54,433 nt of DNA from JALYJG01 sp033763555 (GTDB taxonomy: Bacteria; Pseudomonadota; Alphaproteobacteria; UBA9219): the NCBI GenBank assembly GCA_033763555.1, contig JANRKK010000012.1, positions 1-54,433 of the forward strand. The letters are read 5' to 3'. Under the pieces are notes generated by a model. The model made no database searches. It saw nothing but the letters and a program-made list of their open reading frames with translations, and was not told the origin of the DNA. Numbering within the stretch: position 1 is the stretch's first letter; the number at the start of each line of letters is the position of its first letter. Positions 15,301-22,697 of the stretch are shown in pieces. Made by a program: the position numbers and the translations under genes.

Positions 15301-15369
15301 GCCCTGTCGTCGCAGATGCTTAAGGCGCTCGCGCCTGTATTGCAGCCCGTTGTTAACGGAGCCTTGTAA
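12307..15369 (+). CDS. Atypical bifunctional penicillin-binding protein (GT51 plus transpeptidase)
   Basis: A 1020-residue membrane-anchored peptidoglycan synthase, longer than usual class A PBPs (about 650-850). A basic N-terminus precedes one membrane helix (FWAIPILIGIGFMCVVGVLL). The glycosyltransferase region shows LLHIENRELLDDG, GGGSTLATQIEKF (near residue 221) and LDYLNSTPLGARPGFGEV; these correspond to EDRRF, GGSTITQQ and LN..Y.G..A.G of canonical GT51 enzymes but are clearly diverged. The transpeptidase part keeps GSTAK (SxxK, near 514), HSVNLVF (SxN, near 619) and GGKTGTGD (near 939), so penicillin-binding activity is expected. The start is GTG 12307 without a clear Shine-Dalgarno; ATG 12379 is an alternative. 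It ends two bases before the convergent dnaK stop. Confidence 0.85.
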   Translation: MPSSRRSSSKHKPRKAPKRKPSRHMRLPHLFWAIPILIGIGFMCVVGVLLRNEMRTSTLQSEWLSWYGARISFDMRPGANAEMRTPAAGPYNQRLGYTYLPFFIKALRGDDYKIAAQMRATPTYDYFLDRGFYPPYHVKTVAGLRLYDRDGQMLYAASYPSRVFADFQSIPPLMIATLLHIENRELLDDGPVTRNPVIEWDRFLYAAFGHVIGHFVPGLNAGGGSTLATQIEKFRFSPGGQTPDSVEKIRQIASASLRVYLGGPDTRKAREKIVLDYLNSTPLGARPGFGEVNSIGDGLWAWFGIDLQEAASALNLPEDSIANLRSKAHIYRAMLGLMLAQRRPTYYLVSNRSALDGLTNATLDRLLAAGTISQALHDTARVSPFRFLPEIPPLPQPPFVEQKAVNALRTHLMTMLGLKKLYELDRLDLAARSTLDQGAQKQTIGFLKKMGDPEFVQSLGLYGFRLLNPDNDPKKIKWSVVLYERTPDSNKIRIQADNVDEPFDMNEGMKLDLGSTAKLRTLVTYLEIISELHRRYAGLPPEDLKALSEDAPDILTSWATGWLTEHPAASLDELLQAAMNRSYSGSPGEAFFTGGGMHTFNNFEKEEDYQSFDLHDAFRHSVNLVFVRLMRDIVNYTIGQGTQTKQELLDDPDQPARQQYLERFAEQEGSVFLNRYINDYNGLTPAAILAKISARGHKGATARTILFRSLWPEATYEEFAAFMAQQVFRETLGEARLRQLYKDYPVARYNLADRAYITGINPMELWLVSYLQANPRADRRSIMDASRPVRIESYRWLFRPHLKRAQDTRIRIILEADAFARIQKRWARLGYPFERLVPSFATAIGSSADRPGALAELVGIILNDGVRRRTTRFDSLEFGQGTPYQTLLMHNEAAAGQQVLDPAITRIVKSAMVDVVENGTAKRVKGTYKDAAGQPLAVGGKTGTGDHRFDEYAAGGRLISSRVVNRTGTFAFFIGDRFFGTVTAHVAGEEAGNYKFTSALSSQMLKALAPVLQPVVNGAL

Positions 15370-15371
15370 CT

Positions 15372-17282
15372 TTAGCCCGCGCTTTTATCGTCTTTGACTT
15401 CGCTGAATTCGGCATCGACGACACCCGGCTCGGCAGGCGCGCCCTCCGGAGCGGCAGGCCCGGCGGCACCAGCTTCCTGCTGGTTCTTATAGAGCTGTTC
15501 GCCGAGCTTCATCGAGACCTGCGCCAAGCTTTCGCTCTTCGACTTGATGGCGCCGGAATCGCCGGATTCCATCACGCTCTTGAGGTCGGCAATCGCGCTT
15601 TCGATCTCGGCCTTGTCCGCAGCTTCTACCTTGTCGCCCAGATCCTTGAGCGTTTTTTCGGTGGTGTGGATCAGGCTGTCCGCCTGGTTTTTGGCTTCAA
15701 CCGCTTCGCGCAGTTTCTTGTCGTCGGCCGCATTGGCTTCGGCTTCCTTTACCATGCGCTGGATGTCGGCATCCGACAGACCACCCGAGGCCTGAATGCG
15801 GATTTGCTGTTCCTTGCCCGTGGCCTTGTCTTTTGCCGTAACACTGACGATGCCGTTGGCATCGATATCGAAGGTAACTTCGATCTGCGGCACGCCGCGC
15901 GGGGCGGGTGGAATGCCAACCAGATCGAACTGACCTAGAATCTTGTTGTCCGCTGCCATTTCGCGTTCGCCCTGGAACACGCGGATGGTCACCGCGTTCT
16001 GGCTGTCTTCCGCCGTGGAAAAGACCTGGCTTTTCTTGGTCGGAATCGTCGTGTTGCGGTCGATGAGGCGCGTAAACACGCCACCCAGCGTTTCAATGCC
16101 GAGCGACAGCGGCGTGACATCAAGCAGCAGCACATCCTTGACGTCGCCCTTGAGGACGCCCGCCTGAATGGCCGCGCCGACGGCTACCACTTCATCCGGA
16201 TTGACGCCGCGATGCGGCTCACGCCCGAAGAACTGCTTTACGACATCGATGATCTTCGGCATGCGCGTCATGCCCCCAACGAGAATGACTTCCTGAATAT
16301 CCGAAGCCTTCACGCCCGCATCCTTCAGCGCCATGCGGCAGGGTTCGATGGTCTTCTGCACCAGATCATCGACCAGCGATTCCAGTTTGGCGCGAGTCAG
16401 CTTGATGCTGAGATGCTTCGGCCCCGACTGGTCGGCCGTGATGAAGGGCAGATTGACTTCCGTCTGCATGGAGGAGGACAGCTCAATCTTTGCCTTTTCT
16501 GCCGCTTCTTTCAGGCGTTGCAGGGCGAGGCGGTCATTGCGCAGATCGATGGCCTGTTCGCGCTTGAACTCGTCGCACAGGAAATCCATGATGCGCGTGT
16601 CGAAATCCTCGCCGCCAAGGAACGTATCGCCGTTGGTGGATTTCACCTCAAACACGCCATCGCCAATTTCAAGGATGGAAACGTCAAAAGTACCGCCGCC
16701 GAGATCGTAAACCGCCACGATACCGGACTTCTTCTTTTCCATGCCGTAGGCAAGCGCCGCCGCGGTTGGCTCGTTGATAATGCGCAGCACTTCAAGCCCG
16801 GCGATCTTCCCGGCATCCTTGGTCGCCTGACGCTGGCTGTCGTTGAAATAGGCGGGAACGGTGATAACCGCCTGCGTGACTTTTTCGCCGAGATAGGCTT
16901 CGGCGGTTTCCTTCATTTTCATCAGGATGAAGGCAGAGATTTCCGAGGAGCTGTAGGCTTTACCTCCCGCTTCTACCCAGGCATCGCCATTGGAATTCTT
17001 GACGATCTTGTAAGGCATCAGGCCGATGTCTTTTTGCACCATCGGGTCATCAAAGCGGCGGCCGATCAAGCGCTTCACCGCGTAAATCGTGTTCTGGTAA
17101 TTCGTCACGGCCTGACGCTTGGCAGCCTGGCCGACCAGACGCTCCCCCGCTCCGGTAAAGGCAACGATGGAGGGGGTGGTGTTGGCGCCCTCGGAATTGG
17201 GAATAACCTTCATCTGCGAGCCTTCCATGACAGCGACGCAGGAATTCGTAGTGCCGAGGTCGATACCGATAACTTTTGCCAT
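15372..17282 (-). CDS. dnaK: Chaperone DnaK (Hsp70)
   Basis: A 636-residue Hsp70. ATPase signatures: IGIDLGTTNSCVAVMEG at the N-terminus, VYDLGGGTFDVSIL and VILVGGMTRMPKI. The interdomain linker VLLLDVTPLSLGIET leads into the substrate-binding domain, and a charged C-terminal lid ends in an Ala/Gly/Pro-rich tail plus VVDAEFSEVKDD. It lies downstream of grpE on the same strand with a 123-base gap that holds its own heat-shock-type promoter. dnaJ is not in the window on either side. Confidence 0.98.
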   Translation of the reverse strand: MAKVIGIDLGTTNSCVAVMEGSQMKVIPNSEGANTTPSIVAFTGAGERLVGQAAKRQAVTNYQNTIYAVKRLIGRRFDDPMVQKDIGLMPYKIVKNSNGDAWVEAGGKAYSSSEISAFILMKMKETAEAYLGEKVTQAVITVPAYFNDSQRQATKDAGKIAGLEVLRIINEPTAAALAYGMEKKKSGIVAVYDLGGGTFDVSILEIGDGVFEVKSTNGDTFLGGEDFDTRIMDFLCDEFKREQAIDLRNDRLALQRLKEAAEKAKIELSSSMQTEVNLPFITADQSGPKHLSIKLTRAKLESLVDDLVQKTIEPCRMALKDAGVKASDIQEVILVGGMTRMPKIIDVVKQFFGREPHRGVNPDEVVAVGAAIQAGVLKGDVKDVLLLDVTPLSLGIETLGGVFTRLIDRNTTIPTKKSQVFSTAEDSQNAVTIRVFQGEREMAADNKILGQFDLVGIPPAPRGVPQIEVTFDIDANGIVSVTAKDKATGKEQQIRIQASGGLSDADIQRMVKEAEANAADDKKLREAVEAKNQADSLIHTTEKTLKDLGDKVEAADKAEIESAIADLKSVMESGDSGAIKSKSESLAQVSMKLGEQLYKNQQEAGAAGPAAPEGAPAEPGVVDAEFSEVKDDKSAG

Positions 17283-17320
17283 TGTCTTAATCCTTTCTGA
17301 GGGGCCTATGCCCGTAAATC

Positions 17321-17351
17321 CTTATATAGGGTGGTTTTTTCGTCCTTCAAT
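17321..17351 (-). promoter_or_regulatory. Sigma-32-type heat-shock promoter of dnaK
   Basis: On the minus strand the -10 element is CCTATATAAG (17321-17330), a full match to the alphaproteobacterial heat-shock consensus CYTATNTNNG. A 17-base spacer separates it from ATTG (17348-17351), three of four bases of the CTTG -35 element. It sits about 40 bases upstream of the dnaK start codon. Confidence 0.65.
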
Positions 17352-17405
17352 GCCGTACGTCATCTTTTTAACGGCATAAATTCTGTCCTTTCAAGTGGTT
17401 AACAC

Positions 17406-17954
17406 CTAGGCCGAGGTATCGACCTTGGCGCTGGTCTTGCCGCCCTTGGCCACGGCCACAAGGGCTTCGCGCAGCAGACGGTCATGGATGGTGTAGCCCG
17501 CCTGCAGCACCTGCAGCACCGTGCCCGGCGGCTGGTCGGGATCGTCAATTTCCATCATCACGCGGTGGAAATTCGGATCGAACGGTTCGCCCAGCGGTTC
17601 CATTTCCTTGATGCCGAAACGCTCAAGCGCGGCGCGCAGCTGGCGCTCGGTCGCCTCAATCCCCGCAACAAGATTTTTGACCACCGGGTCGCTGGCGTCT
17701 TTGGGTATGGCGTCCAGCGCGCGGGCAAAATTATCGGCGACGCCCAGCATTTCCTTGGCGAAATTGCCGACGGCGTATTTGGCCGTATCCTCGCGCTCTT
17801 TCTGGGCGCGGCGGCGGGTGTTTTCGGCATCGGCCAGCGCGCGCAGCAGCTGGTCTTTCATTTCAGCCAGCTGGCTGTTCGCGGCATCGTCGGATGACGC
17901 CTCGGGCGGGGCCGAATTCTCATCATCCTGTGGCTGGTTATGCGGGTCGGTCAT
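17406..17954 (-). CDS. grpE: Nucleotide exchange factor GrpE
   Basis: A 182-residue GrpE, which releases ADP from DnaK. An acidic, disordered N-terminus (PQDDENSAPPEASSDD) leads into the long dimerising coiled coil (QLAEMKDQLLRALADAENTRRRAQKEREDTAKYA). The beta-wing domain has MEPLGEPFDPNFHRVMMEIDD, TVLQVLQAGYTIHDRLLREALVAVAKGG. I start at ATG 17954 (MTDPHNQ); the open frame continues to 17999 but is poorly conserved in character there. dnaK follows on the same strand. Confidence 0.96.
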   Translation of the reverse strand: MTDPHNQPQDDENSAPPEASSDDAANSQLAEMKDQLLRALADAENTRRRAQKEREDTAKYAVGNFAKEMLGVADNFARALDAIPKDASDPVVKNLVAGIEATERQLRAALERFGIKEMEPLGEPFDPNFHRVMMEIDDPDQPPGTVLQVLQAGYTIHDRLLREALVAVAKGGKTSAKVDTSA

Positions 17955-18051
17955 GGTTGAAACCTTGGATCGGGGCTCTCTTCTAACTTTCCGTGGCAAA
18001 TGTTACAAGCTAGGGCCTAATATTGGCATGCCTTTCAGGTATTCAAGCGAA

Positions 18052-19068
18052 ATGTCCCCCATTCCCCAGAAGGTTAACAGCATAGGCGTCATTGTGGGGC
18101 GCGACCTGATCGGCGATGCGCTGATCAAGCTGCCTTTTGTGCGTGCTTTGCGGAACGCTTTTCCGCAAGCCTCCATTCACTGGATTACCAGCCAGGGCTC
18201 GACCGCCTATGGCAATGCCCTGCGCGACGCGACGCACAGCCTCATCAATGAGGTGCATGAACAGCCGGAATGGCTGAAGGTCACGACCCGCGAAGGCGGC
18301 ATTGCGGGCGGACAAACCCCGGCCCCTCATTTCGATGTTCTGATCGATACGCGCAACCGCTGGCGCGAAGCGCGGCTGGCACGACAGGTTCCGCATAATA
18401 TTTTTATCGCGCCCGCGATGCGTTTTCTGTTTTCGGAAAAACGTCCCGCACTCTGGCGCAAACGGCCCCTGCATCTGTGCGACCGCCTACTGCAGATGGT
18501 GGAACTGGCGGCAGGTTATGTCCCACCATCGACGGGTGCTTTAGATGTACCCGAGGCGCTAATGCAGAAGGCGCGCGCCATGCTGCCGGAAGGCTCGATC
18601 TATGTCGGCCTCGCGCCCGGCGCGGGTAATCCGGTGAAAATCTGGCCGCGTTATAAATTTGAAAAACTCGCCGCGCTGCAGATCGGCAAAGGCCGCGTGC
18701 CTGTTTTTATCCTCGGGCCGCAGGAGCTTTCGGCGCATGGCGCGCTGTCTTCTGCCGTGCCATCGGCGCTGTTCCCCCTGCAGGATTACAATGGCTGGGG
18801 CACGGCACAGCTGACCATCGACCATACGCTGGCGTTGGCGCGGCGGCTGGATGTGGCGGTAGCGAATGACAGTGGTGTCGGCCATATGCTGGCGGCGGCG
18901 GACTGCCCGCTGATCAGCCTGTTCGGCCCGACCTCGCCCGCTAAACTGGCGCCGCGCGTCAGCCGCGGGTTTGTTATCCGCGCGCAGGATTACGGCAGCG
19001 AGGAAATGAAGGCGATTACCTGGGAAAATGTCGGCGCAGCAGTCGACCGAATGCTCGAAGGGCAATAA
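18052..19068 (+). CDS. Glycosyltransferase family 9 (ADP-heptose:LPS heptosyltransferase-like)
   Basis: About 338 residues with the GT-B fold pattern of family 9 heptosyltransferases that build the LPS inner core at the cytoplasmic face. The N-terminal domain starts VNSIGVIVGRDLIGDALIKLPFVRALRNAFP. The C-terminal domain has YVGLAPGAGNPVKIWPRYKFEKLA, a nucleotide-sugar-binding DVAVANDSGVGHMLAAADCPLISLFGPTSPAKLAP block, and the conserved Asp-Ser-Gly-x-x-His core. ATG 18028 is an alternative start; the frame is open further upstream across grpE, but only as antisense. It is divergent from grpE. Confidence 0.85.
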   Translation: MSPIPQKVNSIGVIVGRDLIGDALIKLPFVRALRNAFPQASIHWITSQGSTAYGNALRDATHSLINEVHEQPEWLKVTTREGGIAGGQTPAPHFDVLIDTRNRWREARLARQVPHNIFIAPAMRFLFSEKRPALWRKRPLHLCDRLLQMVELAAGYVPPSTGALDVPEALMQKARAMLPEGSIYVGLAPGAGNPVKIWPRYKFEKLAALQIGKGRVPVFILGPQELSAHGALSSAVPSALFPLQDYNGWGTAQLTIDHTLALARRLDVAVANDSGVGHMLAAADCPLISLFGPTSPAKLAPRVSRGFVIRAQDYGSEEMKAITWENVGAAVDRMLEGQ

Positions 19069-19075
19069 ACGCCCA

Positions 19076-19654
19076 TCATGCCTTCGGCAGGATTTTCTCA
19101 ATCCTCCGGTCGGGCACAAGCCACATCAGGGCAACCAGCACATAAATCGTATGCGCGACGTAGGGATAGATAAAGGCAAGGCCGATAGCGGCAACATACA
19201 GCATAAGGGAAAGCTTTCCTTTCACGTCGCGCCCGACGGCCTTGGCTAGAAGCGAACCCGGCCCCTGCGCGCGAATGATGGCTTTTTCCAGCGTGAAATA
19301 GGCAATCGCTGGCGTCAAAAGCGCGATACCGTAAACAAGCGTCGGCATTTCGGCGAAATGATTTTCACCCATCCAGGCGGTGGCAAAAGGTACCAGGGAC
19401 AGCCAGAACAACAGATGGACATTGGCCCATAGAATGCCGCCCGTCACATGCCGAACGGTGTGCAGCATATGATGGTGGTTGTTCCAATAGATAGCGACAT
19501 AAATGAAACTGAGCACATAGCTGAGGAACCCCGGCAGGGTTTCCGCCAGCGCGCTCAGTTCGGGGCTGTGCGGAACCTTAAGCTCCAGCACCATGATGGT
19601 GATGATGATGGCAATGACGCCGTCGCTGAAAGCTTCGAGTCGGGTTTTTTCCAA
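19076..19654 (-). CDS. TMEM175-family potassium channel (DUF1211)
   Basis: A 192-residue membrane protein with the family hallmark R-x-x-x-F-S-D-G at the start (RLEAFSDGVIAIIITIMVLEL), the pore-lining first helix of bacterial TMEM175 channels. About six hydrophobic segments follow, including FLSYVLSFIYVAIYWNNHHHML, VHLLFWLSLVPFATAWMG and LMLYVAAIGLAFIYPYVAHTIYVLVAL. The His-rich WNNHHHML after helix 2 is typical. It converges on the heptosyltransferase gene with seven bases between. Bacterial members form potassium-permeable tetramers; the physiological role is unclear. Confidence 0.88.
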   Translation of the reverse strand: MEKTRLEAFSDGVIAIIITIMVLELKVPHSPELSALAETLPGFLSYVLSFIYVAIYWNNHHHMLHTVRHVTGGILWANVHLLFWLSLVPFATAWMGENHFAEMPTLVYGIALLTPAIAYFTLEKAIIRAQGPGSLLAKAVGRDVKGKLSLMLYVAAIGLAFIYPYVAHTIYVLVALMWLVPDRRIEKILPKA

Positions 19655-19726
19655 GAGATTATCCGGAGTTAAACAAGTATTATGCCATTAACGGCACGGA
19701 ATCCCCGGCTGTCAAGCGCCCCCAGT

Positions 19727-19760
19727 AAAAGAAAAAGCGGCGCGGAACCCTCCGCACCGC
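19727..19760 (-). terminator. Rho-independent terminator of hsp20
   Basis: On the minus strand GCGGTGCGGA and TCCGCGCCGC form a nine-pair stem with one mismatch (19737-19760), followed by TTTTTCTTTT. It begins eight bases after the hsp20 stop. Confidence 0.8.
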
Positions 19761-19767
19761 CGATCTT

Positions 19768-20250
19768 TCAGTTTCCGGCCTTGATATTGATCTTCTTGGC
19801 CGTTGCCTGTGCAGGAGGTTGCTTCGGCAAATTGATCTTTAGGACGCCTTTGTCAAACTTTGCATCGATCTTTTCGGCATTGATATTGGCCGGGAGCGCA
19901 ATCTGCCGGGCGAAGCTGCCATAAGAACGCTCGACCACATGCCAAGTATCTTTCTTCTCATCACGCTCGATCTTTTTTTCGCCGCGGATAGTTAGAAGAC
20001 CGTCATCGAAAGTCACATCCACTTCATTTTCGCTCAGCCCTGGCAATTCAGCCGTGATGTGAAAAGCCTGATCATCTTCCTTCACGTCCAAACGCACCGA
20101 CATTGACGCCGCTGGCGTGGCCGAAGCTGGTAGGCTGCCCCAGACATCGTCCAGCGTGCGTTGCAGCGCGCGTTGCATGGTGGCGAAAGGATCGTCGCTG
20201 TAGCGGCTGGCGGGATAGCGCGAACCGGTCACCAGAGAACGTAAAACCAT
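19768..20250 (-). CDS. Small heat shock protein, Hsp20/alpha-crystallin family
   Basis: A 160-residue holdase chaperone. After a variable N-terminus (YSDDPFATMQRALQRTLDDVWG) the alpha-crystallin domain runs from VRLDVKEDDQAFHITAELPGLSENEVDV through LLTIRGEKKIERDEKKDTWHVVERSYGSFARQIALP. It ends with the diagnostic A-x-F-x-x-G-V-L motif (DAKFDKGVLKINLPK) and the basic tail. AGGAGG precedes the ATG by five bases. A promoter resembling the dnaK one lies about 70 bases upstream and a strong terminator follows, so it is monocistronic. Confidence 0.95.
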   Translation of the reverse strand: MVLRSLVTGSRYPASRYSDDPFATMQRALQRTLDDVWGSLPASATPAASMSVRLDVKEDDQAFHITAELPGLSENEVDVTFDDGLLTIRGEKKIERDEKKDTWHVVERSYGSFARQIALPANINAEKIDAKFDKGVLKINLPKQPPAQATAKKINIKAGN

Positions 20251-20317
20251 AAGAACCTCCTGTGTTGTCTTGTGTTAAGCGAAACCGGGAAACAGGCATG
20301 AAACACCCTGTCTGGAA

Positions 20318-20348
20318 GTGACATGGGAAGCGGATGGTGCGTGTAAAG
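20318..20348 (-). promoter_or_regulatory. Possible heat-shock promoter of hsp20
   Basis: Minus strand: CTTT (20345-20348), a 17-base spacer, then CCCATGTCAC (20318-20327). It resembles CTTG-N17-CYTATNTNNG with mismatches at one -35 and two -10 positions, and CCCATGT also matches the enterobacterial sigma-32 -10 CCCATNT. The spacing equals that of the dnaK promoter in this window. Confidence 0.45.
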
Positions 20349-20442
20349 GGTTTGAAATAAAAAAGTGATGAGGTCTTGAAAATTAAGGAAATCTTTCTAA
20401 CGGATTGAGAATCAAAGGTTTGTCAGGCATGCTTGGCGAACA

Positions 20443-21354
20443 ATGAGGCATCTTTTTCTTATTCTGCTGGCGGGCATCATCGGGCTTGGCATCTGGATGC
20501 ATGAGCGGAGCTTGCCCCTTCCCGAACATCATCTGCAAATTGCCGAACGGCAGGCGATGGCCACTGCACCCGGCCGCCGCATGGAACATATCGTGCTGCG
20601 CAGCGCGCGACTGGGCGAGATCGGATTCACCATCAACCTGCCCGACCCGCTGCCGCCGGGAAAACTGCCGATCATTCTGGTGATGGGCGGGCTGGGAAGC
20701 GGCGCGGAAAACACCAGCTACATCACCCGCATGGGGAATAATGCGGTGATTGGCTATGATTGGCCGATGCCGATCTGGTTGCCGGATGGGCCCGATTTGC
20801 TGGCGGCCGCTCCCGGACTTTACCGACAGGTCATGACGACGCCAGCCCAGGCGGCATCCGCTGTGGATTGGGCGGTTTCGCAGCCCTGGGCCGATAGAAA
20901 CCGCATCAGCATTCTGGGTTATTCCCTTGGCGCGCTGGCGGCTCCGGCAGTTCAGGATTCTGTTCAAAAAGCCGGGCATGTCGTGGGCTGGACGATCATC
21001 GCCTATGGCGGCGCGCCGCTGGGAAAAATTCTTTCCATCGAAAAAAATGTGACGTCGCCCTGGCGTCGCCGCGCGCTCGAGCTTGCGATCGACATCGTCC
21101 TGCATCCGCTTGAGCCGACCCTGCACCTGCCAAAATTGGCAGGTTCCTTCCTGATTCTGGAGGGCAAGGACGACACGCTGATGCCACCCGACGCCCGTGC
21201 CTTGCTGCGTGATTCTGTTCCGCAACCCAAAACGGTCATCACTTTTGACGGTACCCATATGGGCGTCGGACAAAGCAAGGCGGTTCTTCTGGAGAAAATT
21301 ATCGCCGCCAGCGGCCAATGGCTGGTGGCTTCGGGAGCGGTTAATCCGCTGTAA
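20443..21354 (+). CDS. Exported alpha/beta hydrolase
   Basis: A 303-residue protein with an N-terminal signal or anchor (RHLFLILLAGIIGLGIWM) and an alpha/beta-hydrolase fold. The oxyanion region is ILVMGGLGSG, the nucleophile elbow is ILGYSLGALA (Ser near residue 160), a candidate acid is in LILEGKDDTLMP and the His in TFDGTHMGVG near residue 268. No Cys lipobox is seen. Likely an esterase or dienelactone-hydrolase relative acting in the periplasm; the substrate is unknown. Stand-alone gene, divergent from hsp20. Confidence 0.75.
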   Translation: MRHLFLILLAGIIGLGIWMHERSLPLPEHHLQIAERQAMATAPGRRMEHIVLRSARLGEIGFTINLPDPLPPGKLPIILVMGGLGSGAENTSYITRMGNNAVIGYDWPMPIWLPDGPDLLAAAPGLYRQVMTTPAQAASAVDWAVSQPWADRNRISILGYSLGALAAPAVQDSVQKAGHVVGWTIIAYGGAPLGKILSIEKNVTSPWRRRALELAIDIVLHPLEPTLHLPKLAGSFLILEGKDDTLMPPDARALLRDSVPQPKTVITFDGTHMGVGQSKAVLLEKIIAASGQWLVASGAVNPL

Positions 21355-21614
21355 TTTCAAGGTTTAAGCGGCGTTTCTTCGATTGCAACGCCGGGTGAAA
21401 AAATCTGTTCACAGGGTGCCCGCCGGAATTCCGCGCGCGAAAAAAATTCATTAATCCCTGTAAATAAAGGCTTGGCAAGCCTTCCCGAGTCTGCCTACAC
21501 TTCCATCCGGCGGGAAGAAAGACATTTTGGTTCTGCCAAAACCGGAGAGCAAAATCAGCTTTTCCGGGCCTTTCAAGACCCGTATCGATCAACTTGCTAT
21601 GAAGGAATCACAAG

Positions 21615-21914
21615 ATGGCTACAGCATCGCAACCGACCGTTACCCTCAAGCACATCTCGGCGGACCTCGCCACGAAGTATGACCTGCCGAAGAAGCAGAT
21701 GAACCAGATCACCGAAGACCTGGTCTCGCACTTCGTCAAGAACCTGAAGAAGGGCAATCGCCTTCGCATCGCTGGCCTCGGCATCCTGCAAGTGCGCAAG
21801 CGCGCTGCTCGCATGGGCCGTAACCCCGCGACGGGCGAAACCATCCAGATCCCCGCGAAGAAGAAGATCGCCTTCCGCGCGAGCAAGGAACTGAAGGAAG
21901 CTGTGGGCAAGTAA
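21615..21914 (+). CDS. HU-family DNA-binding protein
   Basis: A 99-residue nucleoid protein of the HU/IHF family. It shows the dimerising helices (LKHISADLATKYDLPKKQMNQITEDLVSHFVKNLKKG), the core strand RLRIAGLGILQVRKRAARMGRNPATGETIQIPAKKKIAFRASKEL. The DNA-bending arm tip carries the conserved RNPATG and KKKIAF. A short N-terminal extension (MATASQPTV) precedes the usual start of the fold. AAGGA lies eight bases upstream. A strong terminator follows at 21938-21970. Whether it is HU or an IHF subunit cannot be settled here. Confidence 0.93.
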   Translation: MATASQPTVTLKHISADLATKYDLPKKQMNQITEDLVSHFVKNLKKGNRLRIAGLGILQVRKRAARMGRNPATGETIQIPAKKKIAFRASKELKEAVGK

Positions 21915-21937
21915 ACCCGCTGTTTTCAGTGGTTTTC

Positions 21938-21970
21938 AAAGGGCGGCTTTGCAAGAAGCCGCCCTTTTCT
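21938..21970 (+). terminator. Rho-independent terminator of the HU gene
   Basis: Perfect 12-bp stem AAAGGGCGGCTT (21938-21949) with AAGCCGCCCTTT (21956-21967), six-base loop TGCAAG, then TTCTTTT. It starts 24 bases after the HU stop codon. Confidence 0.93.
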
Positions 21971-21992
21971 TTTGCCGATATTCCGGTCACCG

Positions 21993-22697
21993 ATGCGTAA
22001 AAAACCGTCCCTGAAATCCGCCACAGCTTTCGGCATCAAACTCGGCCTGACCCGCACACAAGCCACGCGGCTGGCCAAACTGAAAACACCGGAGCGCATA
22101 CAGGACTATATCAACAGCATCCCGATCAATTTTGAACCGGATGGCGATACCTGCCTGACGGCAGGCGAAGCCCTGCGGCAAAATCGCGCGCATTGCATCG
22201 AAGGCGCCTTCATCGCCGCTTGTGCTTTATGGATGCAGGAGCAGAAGCCACTGCTGATGGATTTGAAGGCAAAAGGCGATGACGACCATGTGGTCGCCCT
22301 GTTCCGCCAGGGGAAATGCTGGGGTGCGATCTCCAAAAGCAACCATGTCTGGTTGCGCTGGCGCGAACCGATCTACCGTTCGCTGCGCGAGTTGGCCATG
22401 TCCTATTTCCATGAATATGTCTCGGGCAACGCGCGGACTCTCTGGTCCTATTCCGTACCGTTTGATCTGCGGCGCTTTGAACCTGAGGTCTGGATCAGCG
22501 GTAGGGAATCTTGCTGGGATGTGGCTGGAACACTGGACCATATACGCCATTATTCCCTTATAAACCGGGGACAAATCAAACGCCTGCGCCGTTCCGACCC
22601 CATTGAGATGCGCGCCAATCAGCTGCTGGATTTTCAGCCGCCAAAGAAGCGCCGGGTGCCTAAACCTCGTCCCAGGCGAAAGCCAAAACGCTCCTGA
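21993..22697 (+). CDS. Conserved hypothetical protein, possible transglutaminase-like fold
   Basis: A 234-residue cytoplasmic protein. Near residue 60 it has NRAHCIEGAFIAACALWMQ and near residue 93 DDDHVVALFRQGKCWGAISKSNH. A Cys at the start of a helix followed by a His in a strand is the layout of transglutaminase/papain-like folds, and I recall similar uncharacterised proteins in other alphaproteobacteria. No catalytic assignment can be proven. The tail is very basic (PKKRRVPKPRPRRKPKRS) and may bind nucleic acid. ATG 21993 is chosen over TTG 21972, which abuts the HU terminator. Its 3' end overlaps the convergent epmA gene by 38 bases. Confidence 0.6.
   Translation: MRKKPSLKSATAFGIKLGLTRTQATRLAKLKTPERIQDYINSIPINFEPDGDTCLTAGEALRQNRAHCIEGAFIAACALWMQEQKPLLMDLKAKGDDDHVVALFRQGKCWGAISKSNHVWLRWREPIYRSLRELAMSYFHEYVSGNARTLWSYSVPFDLRRFEPEVWISGRESCWDVAGTLDHIRHYSLINRGQIKRLRRSDPIEMRANQLLDFQPPKKRRVPKPRPRRKPKRS

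Noticed and set aside
16212..17300. Plus-strand open frame of 362 codons opposite dnaK
   Set aside because: Complement of dnaK codons; dnaK is unmistakable.
20383..21360. Minus-strand open frame of 325 codons
   Set aside because: Antisense to the alpha/beta hydrolase, which has a clear signal peptide and nucleophile elbow.
21370..21392. Terminator after the alpha/beta hydrolase
   Set aside because: Six-pair stem GGCGTT/AACGCC with an 11-base loop and no T tract.
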